Counted from the first letter of the stretch, positions 1 to 5,281 are shown. The stretch is DNA of 6,110 bases from Paludibacteraceae bacterium (GCA_017402895.1 JAFPLG010000139.1:1-6110); one strand, 5' to 3'. Notes: generated by a model from the letters alone, not told the origin. Numbers and translations are program-made.

Positions 1-802
1 CCAGTTTGACAGTATAGGGCGCACGCTCGATATGAAGTTGTATCTCGTCGCTCAGTATCTGGCTTCGTCCGTCCACGGATATCATGTAGTTGCCATATCG
101 ACTCTGGATTTTCATGTCTATCTTCCAGTCCTCGGAGAAAACCAGCGGACGAACCGTCAGACTATGGGTGGCGATAGGCGAGAGCACGAACACGCGAGTA
201 CGGGGCACGATAAGCGGACCTCCGACCGACAGGTTGTAGGCCGTACTGCCGGTGGGCGTAGAGATGACCAGTCCGTCGGCGTGGTAGTTGTGAAGCAGTT
301 CGCCGTTGACGTGCACCTCGATAGATATCATGTTGCTGAAACCCTGCTTGAGAATAGCGATCTCGTTGAGCGCATTAGGTGCCATAATGAGGTTCTCTTT
401 TCCGCAACTCACGTTCAGCAGAGCACGTTGCTCAATCGTGTATTGTCCGGCCAGCAGTTGTGCCAGGATAGTATCTACATCCTTGGTCTGGACGTCGGCC
501 AGAAAACCCAGGTGTCCGCAGTTAATACCCAGGATAGGGATGTTACGATCGCCTATGATAGCGGCTGTGGTTAGGAAGGTTCCGTCACCGCCTACCGAAA
601 CGGCAAAATCGACCAGGTCGTCGTTCTCTCCGGCCTCGGACGGACTGTCAGGGAAAGCAGGTATGTCGCGGATGTTTAGTTCTTGGCGCAGTTCTTGTGA
701 GAGCAGTACGCTCACACCGTTTCGCTTCATGAAATCCAATATATGCAAGACTTCGGTCATCGTCTCGCTCTTCATTGTATTTCCAAATAGAGCAATTTTC
801 AT
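1..802 (-). CDS. nadK: NAD kinase, C-terminus cut by window edge
   Basis: Phosphorylates NAD to NADP in the cytosol using ATP, and so supplies the NADPH pool. I translated the minus strand from the ATG at 802-800 and got 267 codons with no stop before the window edge; family members are usually about 290 residues, so roughly the last 20-30 are missing. Diagnostic motifs are all present: GGDGT at residues 71-75 (nucleotide/catalytic Asp73), NCGHLGFL at 94-101, ALNE at 144-147, and DGLVISTPTGSTAYN at 176-190 followed by GGP. The start MKIALFGN begins directly with the first beta strand of the fold and no upstream start fits better. There is no Shine-Dalgarno sequence. It is divergent from pdxJ and has its own promoter about 34 bp upstream of the ATG. 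Nothing looks broken. The family assignment is very secure. Confidence 0.97.
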   Translation of the reverse strand, partial: MKIALFGNTMKSETMTEVLHILDFMKRNGVSVLLSQELRQELNIRDIPAFPDSPSEAGENDDLVDFAVSVGGDGTFLTTAAIIGDRNIPILGINCGHLGFLADVQTKDVDTILAQLLAGQYTIEQRALLNVSCGKENLIMAPNALNEIAILKQGFSNMISIEVHVNGELLHNYHADGLVISTPTGSTAYNLSVGGPLIVPRTRVFVLSPIATHSLTVRPLVFSEDWKIDMKIQSRYGNYMISVDGRSQILSDEIQLHIERAPYTVKL

Positions 803-835
803 AAGGCCACAATACACTTAATTTAAATCTGGCTG

Positions 836-867
836 CAAAGGTACGAAAAAAAATGCGTATATGCAAA
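836..867 (-). promoter_or_regulatory. Bacteroidetes-type promoter of nadK
   Basis: On the minus strand, TTTG (plus coordinates 864-867) is followed after exactly 20 bp by TACCTTTG (836-843). This matches the Bacteroidetes primary sigma-factor consensus TTTG / TAnnTTTG with its usual 19-21 bp spacing. Transcription would begin near 829-831, giving a leader of about 28 nt before the ATG at 802. The match is seen directly; activity is inferred. Confidence 0.82.
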
Positions 868-873
868 TTTTAA

Positions 874-905
874 TTTGTGTATGTCAAAAAAATATTGTAA
901 TTTTG
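874..905 (+). promoter_or_regulatory. Bacteroidetes-type promoter of the pdxJ-exbBD-tonB operon
   Basis: TTTG at 874-877 and TAATTTTG at 898-905 are separated by exactly 20 bp and match the consensus TTTG / TAnnTTTG. A start site near 910-912 would leave a short leader of about 16-18 nt before the pdxJ ATG. It stands back to back with the nadK promoter, the two -33 boxes being 6 bp apart. No equally good promoter was seen between the downstream genes, so it probably drives all five plus-strand genes. Confidence 0.82.
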
Positions 906-927
906 CAGCGTAAATCTTTTTTGCAAC

Positions 928-1641
928 ATGACGAGACTGAGTGTTAATATCAACAAGGTGGCTACCTTGCGAAACTCGCGTGGCGGTAAAATGCCGGACG
1001 TAGAGTTGTTTGCGCAGAATTGCGAGAAGTATGGTGCTCAAGGAATCACGGTTCATCCGCGTCCGGATGAGCGGCACATTCGCCGGGAAGACGTGTATGA
1101 ACTGAAGCGTTTGGTCAAGACGGAACTGAATATCGAAGGTAATCCTACCGACGAGTTTCTGGCGCTGGTGGGTGACGTTCGTCCTACCCAGGTGACGCTT
1201 GTTCCGGATGACCCGAAGCAACTGACCAGCAACCATGGCTGGAACGTGAAGCGCAACTTGAACCTGCTGAAGGGTATCGTCAATCAGTTGCACTCCCAGC
1301 GTATCCGCGTCAGCATCTTTGTGGACCCAGACGTAGAGGCTGTTGAGTATGCCAAGAAGACCGGAGCCGACCGCGTGGAGCTCTATACGGGTCCGTATGC
1401 TAATCTCTATGAGCGTGATCCGCAGAAGGCGATCGATATGTATCGTCCGGCAGCAGAGAAAGCGCATGAATTGGGACTCGGAATGAATGCCGGTCACGAC
1501 CTGAATCGTGACAACCTGGCAGCCTTCGTCAAGGCCTTCCCGTGGACGGCTGAGGTGAGCATCGGACATGCGCTGATATCGGACGCTCTGTATCTGGGAA
1601 TAGAGCAGACCATCAAGGAGTATCGTGCACTGCTCGTATAA
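928..1641 (+). CDS. pdxJ: Pyridoxine 5'-phosphate synthase
   Basis: Condenses 1-deoxy-D-xylulose 5-phosphate with 3-amino-2-oxopropyl phosphate to form pyridoxine 5'-phosphate, the ring-closing step of the DXP-dependent vitamin B6 pathway, in the cytosol. The 237-residue length is normal for this TIM-barrel family. Key residues by eye against E. coli PdxJ: His43 with Arg45 ([11 protein letters not shown], 41-51), Glu70, the substrate-binding NAGHDL at 187-192 with His190, and SIGH at 211-214. The N-terminus has VNINK where E. coli has VNIDH. The ATG at 928 gives the expected MTRLSVNI start. There is no Shine-Dalgarno; the leader is AT-rich. It is first in the plus-strand operon, 30 bp before exbB. 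A long open frame on the opposite strand (823-1569) is a composition shadow. Family assignment is secure. Confidence 0.97.
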   Translation: MTRLSVNINKVATLRNSRGGKMPDVELFAQNCEKYGAQGITVHPRPDERHIRREDVYELKRLVKTELNIEGNPTDEFLALVGDVRPTQVTLVPDDPKQLTSNHGWNVKRNLNLLKGIVNQLHSQRIRVSIFVDPDVEAVEYAKKTGADRVELYTGPYANLYERDPQKAIDMYRPAAEKAHELGLGMNAGHDLNRDNLAAFVKAFPWTAEVSIGHALISDALYLGIEQTIKEYRALLV

Positions 1642-1642
1642 T

Positions 1643-1668
1643 ATAAATCGTCAAACCGTAAATAAATC
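1643..1668 (+). repeat. Degenerate short repeat in the pdxJ-exbB spacer
   Basis: The 30-bp spacer contains AAATCGTC (1645-1652), AAACCGTA (1653-1660) and AATAAATC (1661-1668), readable as three degenerate 8-bp units ending 3 bp before the exbB ATG. It shares ATAAATCGT and CGTAAAT, in the same order and at nearly the same spacing, with the spacer before exbD. No promoter consensus and no Shine-Dalgarno is visible in it. The similarity is seen directly; a role in translation start is only a guess. Confidence 0.45.
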
Positions 1669-1671
1669 AAT

Positions 1672-2337
1672 ATGTTATTTCAAGTACAATCGGCTGCCGA
1701 GGCAGTAACGACACAAACCGTTAGTCTGTGGGAAATGGCCCAATTAGGAGGCTGGATTATGGTGATTCTGGCTCTTCTCTTGCTGGGCGCAGTATATATT
1801 TTTATTGAACGTCTTGTTGTGCTCAAGGCAGCCATGAAGGAGGATAAGTCTTTTATGGACAAGATTCGCGATTATATCCACGAGGGCAAGATCGAGTCGG
1901 CGCAGAAACTTTGCAAGCAAACTGACACGCCGAGTGCACGTATGATAGACAAGGGTATCACGCGTATCGGTCGTCCGATGCAGGACGTACAGGTTGCGAT
2001 AGAGAACGTGGGTAATCTGGAGGTAAGCAAACTGGAGAAAGGCCTCGTGCTGATGGCCTCCATCGCTGCTGGTGCCCCGATGCTAGGCTTCCTGGGTACG
2101 GTGCTTGGTATGGTACAGACCTTCTTCGAGATGGCCAACAAAGCTGGAGGTGCTATTGATATGGAAATGCTTTCGACCGGTATGTACAAGGCTATGGTGA
2201 CCACGATAGGTGGTCTGATCGTAGGTATTATTGCTATGTTTGCCTACAACCTGCTGGTGTCGCGTATCGACCGTGTCGTTCGTCGACTGGAAGGACGTAC
2301 GCTGGAGTTTATGGACTTGCTCAATGAGCCTGTATAA
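1672..2337 (+). CDS. exbB: MotA/TolQ/ExbB-family proton channel subunit
   Basis: Inner-membrane stator subunit that forms, with ExbD, the proton-driven motor energising a TonB- or TolA-type transducer. The 221-residue protein has three predicted membrane spans: about 27-46 (WIMVILALLLLGAVYIFI), 122-150 and 174-196, with a cytoplasmic domain (about 47-121) between the first two. This is the family topology. The second span carries the signature APMLGFLGTVLGM (135-147), and the third has VTTIGGLIVGII (176-187). Thr143 and Thr177 align by eye with the pore-lining threonines of E. coli ExbB (Thr148, Thr181). It lies 22 bp upstream of exbD, whose proton-carrying Asp is its functional partner. TolQ is the close alternative; the family name is certain, but choosing Exb over Tol rests on the neighbouring TonB-like gene. 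Confidence 0.93.
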   Translation: MLFQVQSAAEAVTTQTVSLWEMAQLGGWIMVILALLLLGAVYIFIERLVVLKAAMKEDKSFMDKIRDYIHEGKIESAQKLCKQTDTPSARMIDKGITRIGRPMQDVQVAIENVGNLEVSKLEKGLVLMASIAAGAPMLGFLGTVLGMVQTFFEMANKAGGAIDMEMLSTGMYKAMVTTIGGLIVGIIAMFAYNLLVSRIDRVVRRLEGRTLEFMDLLNEPV

Positions 2338-2356
2338 ATCGTACATCGTAAATTGA
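2336..2356 (+). repeat. 7-bp degenerate tandem repeat in the exbB-exbD spacer
   Basis: Three 7-bp units lie end to end: AAATCGT (2336-2342), ACATCGT (2343-2349) and AAATTGA (2350-2356), finishing 3 bp before the exbD ATG. The first unit overlaps the exbB stop codon. ATAAATCGT and CGTAAAT recur from the pdxJ-exbB spacer. The sequence holds no Shine-Dalgarno and no promoter consensus. Confidence 0.5.
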
Positions 2357-2359
2357 ATT

Positions 2360-2806
2360 ATGGCTTTAAAACGCAGAAATAAAGTTGAAGCGACCTTTGC
2401 GATGTCGTCGATGACCGACCTCATCTTCCTGCTGCTGTTATTCTTTATTATGGCGAGCACGATGTCGGCACCTAACGATATCAAGATCAACTTGCCTCAG
2501 GCTCGCTCAACCGATACCACCAAGCCGCAAATGGCAAAGGTGTCGATAAATAATTTGGGTCAGTACTTCCTGGCTGTTGGAGAAGGGCAACCTCAAGAAA
2601 TCGCTCCCAATGCGCTTGAGGCAAAACTCCAGGAATTGCAACGCAATGATTCTACGCTGACTATCGCCCTGCATGCAGACATGGATATTGCCTACAAGGA
2701 AGTGGTACGCGTACTGGATATAGCTAACGAGAATCACATGAAACTGGTGGTGGCAACCCATCGCGCAGAAGAACCGGAAACAGAGAATGCAGAAATTGCA
2801 GAATAA
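2360..2806 (+). CDS. exbD: ExbD/TolR-family proton-translocating protein
   Basis: Single-span inner-membrane partner of ExbB. The 148-residue protein has a short basic cytoplasmic start (MALKRRNK), one membrane helix at about 17-33, and a periplasmic domain from about 37 onward. Asp20 in SSMTDLIFLLL (16-26) is the membrane aspartate that carries protons in the family (Asp25 in E. coli ExbD by eye). The periplasmic part includes VSINNLGQYFLAV and ALHADMDIAYKEVVRVLD, the usual domain with a final VVATH strand at 129-133. The C-terminus has an acidic tail (EEPETENAEIAE) encoded partly in the stretch overlapping the next gene. The 20-bp overlap with the transducer gene suggests translational coupling. 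Only one exbD copy is present. TolR is the alternative label. Confidence 0.93.
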   Translation: MALKRRNKVEATFAMSSMTDLIFLLLLFFIMASTMSAPNDIKINLPQARSTDTTKPQMAKVSINNLGQYFLAVGEGQPQEIAPNALEAKLQELQRNDSTLTIALHADMDIAYKEVVRVLDIANENHMKLVVATHRAEEPETENAEIAE

Positions 2807-3656
2807 ATCACATATTATTGCATCGGTCCTTACCTTGGTGATCGGGGCTTTGCTATTTCTGTTCTTGTGGTTCTATCTGATTCGTATTACCAAGGAGCAG
2901 GAACTGCTCGAAGAAGGTGTGGAGATCGCCTTTGAGGAGATGGACGAGATGTCGTTTCCCTTGACCTACGAAGCGATAGAAGGTGCTGAAGGAGCGGCTG
3001 CTGCAGAGGGAGAGCCAGAGCCGGCAGCGCAAACGCCTACATCAGCGGCTACACCGGCAGAGACGCCTCGCCCCGTAGTGCCGCAAGAGGCTACTAAACC
3101 GCCCTTGACCCAACAGACGGAGTCGCCCGTGAAGCAGGAACCAGAACCTCAGGAGGACCTGGCAGCAAAAGCTGCAGAAGAGGCCCGCCAGAAAGCCGAG
3201 GCTGCGGCAAAAGCGAAGGCAGAGGCTGAGGCTAAAGCACGTGCAGAGGCAGCAGCTAAGGCTCAGAAAATGGGCAGCCTGTTCGGTCAGGGAAATGGCG
3301 GAGCCGGAGGCCCTGGCGGTTCGGCATCGGCCGGCTCGAGTGGCACGGGAACAAACCCTGCGAAAGGAAAGGGTAGTGGAAAAAGCGGAAACGGCAGTTG
3401 GAGTTTGTCGGGGCGTGACATCGTAGGTACATTGCCCCAACCGGAGAAAGGCAAATACCAACCCGGAACCGTCGTGATAGAGATACGCGTCAATCCGGAA
3501 GGACGAGTAGTGAGCGCCCGTGAGGCCAAAGGCGGAAATATTAGTGACCGGGCTACGATTGATGCTATGCTACAGAAGGCGCGTGAGGCGCGCTTCACTC
3601 CAAGTGATCAGAAACAGGACCAGATTGGTCTGATAACCTATACAATCCCTACATAA
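2787..3656 (+). CDS. tonB: TonB/TolA-like energy transducer
   Basis: Predicted inner-membrane-anchored, periplasm-spanning protein that passes ExbB/ExbD energy to outer-membrane receptors. Layout over 289 residues: basic start with Lys3 and Lys7, one membrane helix at about 10-32, an acidic stretch at 36-54, a Pro/Glu/Thr-rich segment at about 60-124, an Ala/Lys/Glu helix at about 125-161 resembling TolA domain II, a Gly/Ser-rich linker at about 162-206, and a C-terminal TonB-like domain at 207-289. The last opens with WSLSGRDIVGTLPQP and continues with GTVVIEIRVNPEGRVVSA, the form common in Bacteroidetes transducers. The ATG at 2787 lies inside exbD; the next Met (52) would lose the membrane anchor, so the overlapping start is required. 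It is neither classic TonB (no long Glu-Pro/Lys-Pro repeats) nor clearly TolA; the symbol is a best fit. Confidence 0.82.
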   Translation: MQKLQNKSHIIASVLTLVIGALLFLFLWFYLIRITKEQELLEEGVEIAFEEMDEMSFPLTYEAIEGAEGAAAAEGEPEPAAQTPTSAATPAETPRPVVPQEATKPPLTQQTESPVKQEPEPQEDLAAKAAEEARQKAEAAAKAKAEAEAKARAEAAAKAQKMGSLFGQGNGGAGGPGGSASAGSSGTGTNPAKGKGSGKSGNGSWSLSGRDIVGTLPQPEKGKYQPGTVVIEIRVNPEGRVVSAREAKGGNISDRATIDAMLQKAREARFTPSDQKQDQIGLITYTIPT

Positions 3657-3663
3657 TTACTGT

Positions 3664-4191
3664 ATGAATTACTTGTTTCTTGACAACGGCTTCGAAGAAA
3701 TAGAGGCCATCACAACGATCGATTTGTTACGTCGTGCAAACATTGCTGTAACTACTGTTTCGCTCACCGGCAAACCGCTGGTGCTCGGAGCGCATAACAT
3801 CGCGGTAGAGGCAGATGGATTGATGGAAGATATCGATTTTACCGACGCAGAGATGCTTATCCTGCCGGGCGGAGCAACCAAACTGATTGAACACGCTAAT
3901 CTATGCGAGTTGCTCACAAGCCACAACGCAGCCGGCAAACTCATCGCGGCTATCTGTGCTGCACCATCTGTGCTGGGTCAACTGGGAATATTAGAAGGTA
4001 AGCAAGCTACGTGTTATCCGGGATTTGAAAAATATTTGGGCGAGAGTTATGTCGGTGGCCTGGTGGTTGAGAGCAAGAATGTCATCACGGCAAAGGGCCC
4101 GGGTCTATCGTCCGATTTCGCGTTCTGCCTGATTGAGCGCCTGGCCTCGTCGGAGATAGCTGATCAGGTCTACGACGCCGCGCAATACTAA
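3664..4191 (+). CDS. DJ-1/PfpI (ThiJ) family protein
   Basis: Cytosolic protein of the DJ-1/YajL branch of the class I glutamine amidotransferase-like fold. Family members have been linked to oxidative-stress protection, chaperone activity and glyoxalase/deglycase activity; the physiological reaction here cannot be read from sequence. The 175-residue length is slightly below that of human DJ-1 (189). Visible features: N-terminal LDNGFEEIEAI with Glu14 matching DJ-1 Glu18, the LPGG turn at 67-70, the nucleophile elbow AAICAAPSVLG at 95-105 with Cys98 (DJ-1 Cys106), and TAKGPGLSSDFAF at 142-154. Where human DJ-1 has His126, this protein appears to have Tyr118 (TCYPG). It starts 7 nt after the tonB stop, so it is co-transcribed, with no obvious functional tie to the membrane motor. 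Older annotations may call it a thiazole-biosynthesis enzyme, which is not supported here. Confidence 0.9.
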   Translation: MNYLFLDNGFEEIEAITTIDLLRRANIAVTTVSLTGKPLVLGAHNIAVEADGLMEDIDFTDAEMLILPGGATKLIEHANLCELLTSHNAAGKLIAAICAAPSVLGQLGILEGKQATCYPGFEKYLGESYVGGLVVESKNVITAKGPGLSSDFAFCLIERLASSEIADQVYDAAQY

Positions 4192-4192
4192 G

Positions 4193-4211
4193 CGGAGTAG
4201 GCTCCGGAGCC
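4193..4211. repeat. GC-rich palindrome after the DJ-1 gene
   Basis: GGCTCCGGAGCC at 4200-4211 is a perfect 12-bp palindrome. Overlapping it, CGGAG (4193-4197) and CTCCG (4202-4206) could form a 5-bp stem with a TAGG loop. It begins one base after the DJ-1 stop and precedes the larger terminator by about 10 bp. AGCGGAG at 4191-4197 recurs at 4241-4247 in the terminator. It may help end plus-strand transcription or stabilise the RNA 3' end; that is inference. Confidence 0.4.
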
Positions 4212-4221
4212 AATAATTGAA

Positions 4222-4259
4222 AAAATAGTCGGTTTCCATTAGCGGAGACCGACTATTTT
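4222..4259. terminator. Bidirectional intrinsic terminator between convergent operons
   Basis: Arms AAAATAGTCGGTTTCC (4222-4237) and GGAGACCGACTATTTT (4244-4259) pair over 16 positions with one G:T wobble, and the loop is 6 nt. The A-run and T-run flanks serve both strands; on the minus strand the stem is followed by a run of six T, so it should be the stronger direction. It ends the queFCDE operon from the right and the pdxJ-to-DJ-1 operon from the left. The queE stop codon (TAA, 4241-4239) lies in the loop and the preceding five codons, plus one base of a sixth, form one arm. Confidence 0.88.
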
Positions 4260-4886
4260 ATGTATTTGAATGCTTAATCGCCAGAAGGGATGGCTGAGGA
4301 TATAGCGGACTGTATCGTCCATGTTGTCGTTGCGGTCATCCTCAAAGGCGTCGCAGTTGTTGAGTAGCCACTCACCTGTATAGCGCAGGGGTTGTAACAT
4401 CCAGTGCTCTGCTTCCAGATGTTCGCGCCATACTTCCGGATTATATTCTCCTGTATAGACCACCTTCACTTCATTGACTTGTCGCAGCGCAAGACCCGCA
4501 TGGCTTTTTCGGGTGTCGAGACACTCGACCTTTGGCGAGCAGGTAATCCAATCGATGCCCTCGGGTAGGGGATGCGTGCCATTCGTCTCTATGCAGATAT
4601 AGAACCCGGCTGCATGGAGTGCGTCAACGAGTGCACTATCTACCTGCAGACTCGGTTCACCACCCGTGAGAACCACCATGCGGCGGCGTTCATTCGGGAT
4701 GTCGTAGAGCGCAAGCGCTTCGCCTACAATCTCTTCGGCCGTCATGGGCATAGCCTCCGCAAAGTCGGTGTCGCACCACGGACAACGCAGATTACATCCG
4801 CTCAGTCGGATGAATACTGCGGGAATACCCATATGGGCCCCTTCGCCCTGAAGCGTGTAGAATATTTCGTTAACTCTATAAGACAT
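4239..4886 (-). CDS. queE: 7-carboxy-7-deazaguanine synthase (radical SAM)
   Basis: Converts 6-carboxy-5,6,7,8-tetrahydropterin to 7-carboxy-7-deazaguanine in preQ0/queuosine synthesis, using a [4Fe-4S] cluster and S-adenosylmethionine. Over 215 residues it shows QGEG at 13-16, the radical SAM cluster motif CNLRCPWC at 31-38 (Cys31, Cys35, Cys38), TGGEP at 74-78 for SAM binding, IETNG at 99-103, and CSPK at 116-119. The C-terminal WRLSIQIHK fits the family ending, though an Ile stands where relatives I remember have Thr. The ATG at 4886 gives the usual MSYRVNEIFYTLQGEG start. It is last in the operon, 28 bp after the queD stop, with a 10-bp repeat filling that gap. Its last codons lie inside the terminator stem. 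The upstream sequence has no Shine-Dalgarno. Assignment is secure. Confidence 0.96.
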   Translation of the reverse strand: MSYRVNEIFYTLQGEGAHMGIPAVFIRLSGCNLRCPWCDTDFAEAMPMTAEEIVGEALALYDIPNERRRMVVLTGGEPSLQVDSALVDALHAAGFYICIETNGTHPLPEGIDWITCSPKVECLDTRKSHAGLALRQVNEVKVVYTGEYNPEVWREHLEAEHWMLQPLRYTGEWLLNNCDAFEDDRNDNMDDTVRYILSHPFWRLSIQIHKIVGLR

Positions 4887-4923
4887 AGGAAGACCTAGGT
4901 AGTCCTAGGAAAACCTAGGATTT
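4884..4923 (-). repeat. 10-bp tandem CCTAGG repeat between queD and queE
   Basis: Four 10-bp units lie in register on the plus strand: CATAGGAAGA (4884), CCTAGGTAGT (4894), CCTAGGAAAA (4904) and CCTAGGATTT (4914). Three contain the palindrome CCTAGG at exactly one helical turn. Read on the coding (minus) strand, the last unit TCCTATG contains the queE start codon, where the other units have AGG in place of ATG; the first unit supplies the queD stop TAG. Neighbouring units can pair: 4903-4909 with 4914-4920 gives a 7-bp stem and a 4-nt loop. No promoter or Shine-Dalgarno is visible. Confidence 0.8.
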
Positions 4924-5247
4924 TTCGTAGATAGCGACATTTCCTTCGCTCTCCTGAACCGACACTTTGTAGCAGTTCTCTACGTGGTCGCAGATCCAAC
5001 GGGCGATATTCTCTGCGGACGGGTTGACATCTAGCACTTCGTTGATATACTTGTGGTCGAAGGTGTCCTTGACAACGCGCTTGATATGCGTGAAGTCGGT
5101 GACCATGCCGTCTTGGTTCAGTTTCTCAGCCTTGCAGTACACCACGATAATCCAGTTGTGGCCGTGCAGATTCTCGCACTTGCTCTCGTACGACAGCATC
5201 AAGTTGTGCGCTGCCGAAATCTCTATGCGTTTTTCTACGTAGTACAT
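4915..5247 (-). CDS. queD: 6-carboxy-5,6,7,8-tetrahydropterin synthase
   Basis: Converts 7,8-dihydroneopterin triphosphate to 6-carboxytetrahydropterin, the substrate of QueE. The protein belongs to the PTPS/T-fold family and is compact at 110 residues. Zinc ligands are His14 (SAAHNL), His28 and His30 (NLHGHNW), the catalytic Cys24 is in the family spacing CxxxHGH, and Asp64-His65 (FDHKYIN) and Glu99 (VQESEG) complete the expected active site by eye. PSAEN at 76-80 is the usual conserved turn. The ATG at 5247 gives MYYVEKRIEISAAHN, a typical start for Bacteroidales relatives. It lies 39 bp downstream of queC and 28 bp upstream of queE; both gaps are short tandem repeats. A homologous eukaryotic-type pterin synthase is unlikely given the CxxxHGH motif and the operon. 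Confidence 0.96.
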   Translation of the reverse strand: MYYVEKRIEISAAHNLMLSYESKCENLHGHNWIIVVYCKAEKLNQDGMVTDFTHIKRVVKDTFDHKYINEVLDVNPSAENIARWICDHVENCYKVSVQESEGNVAIYEKS

Positions 5248-5249
5248 AT

Positions 5250-5281
5250 TTTTTTCGTTATTACGTAATTACGTTATTACG
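5250..5281 (-). repeat. 8-bp tandem repeat between queC and queD
   Basis: On the coding strand three units CGTAATAA, CGTAATTA, CGTAATAA (plus coordinates 5281 down to 5258) are followed by a degenerate CGAAAAAA (5257-5250) and then the short link to the queD ATG at 5247. The tract fills most of the 39-bp gap after queC and includes the palindrome ATTACGTAAT. It is almost pure AT apart from the CG of each unit and has no promoter consensus. Confidence 0.7.

Noticed and set aside
32..821. Two overlapping plus-strand open frames opposite nadK
   Set aside because: The minus strand holds every NAD kinase motif; the plus-strand frames overlap one another and show no domain.
823..1569. Open frame of 248 codons antisense to pdxJ
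   Set aside because: It lies opposite a clear pdxJ, runs into the promoter region, has no recognisable domain, and the sense frame carries all catalytic motifs. It is a composition shadow.
1672..2337. Flagellar MotA instead of ExbB
   Set aside because: Three spans with the ExbB/TolQ signature, an ExbD neighbour and no flagellar genes; MotA has four spans.
2083..2490. Minus-strand open frame spanning the exbB-exbD junction
   Set aside because: It lies across two well-supported genes on the other strand and has no recognisable features.
3159..3269. Repetitive DNA in the transducer gene as a mobile or minisatellite element
   Set aside because: It is low-complexity coding for an Ala/Lys/Glu helix in an unbroken frame, as expected for TolA-like segments.
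4572..4898. Plus-strand open frame opposite queE
   Set aside because: The queE frame has the full radical SAM motif set; this one is a shadow that also runs through the repeat.
4884..4923. CRISPR array or attachment site
   Set aside because: The unit is only 10 bp with 4-bp variable positions, no spacers, no cas genes and no integrase in the window.
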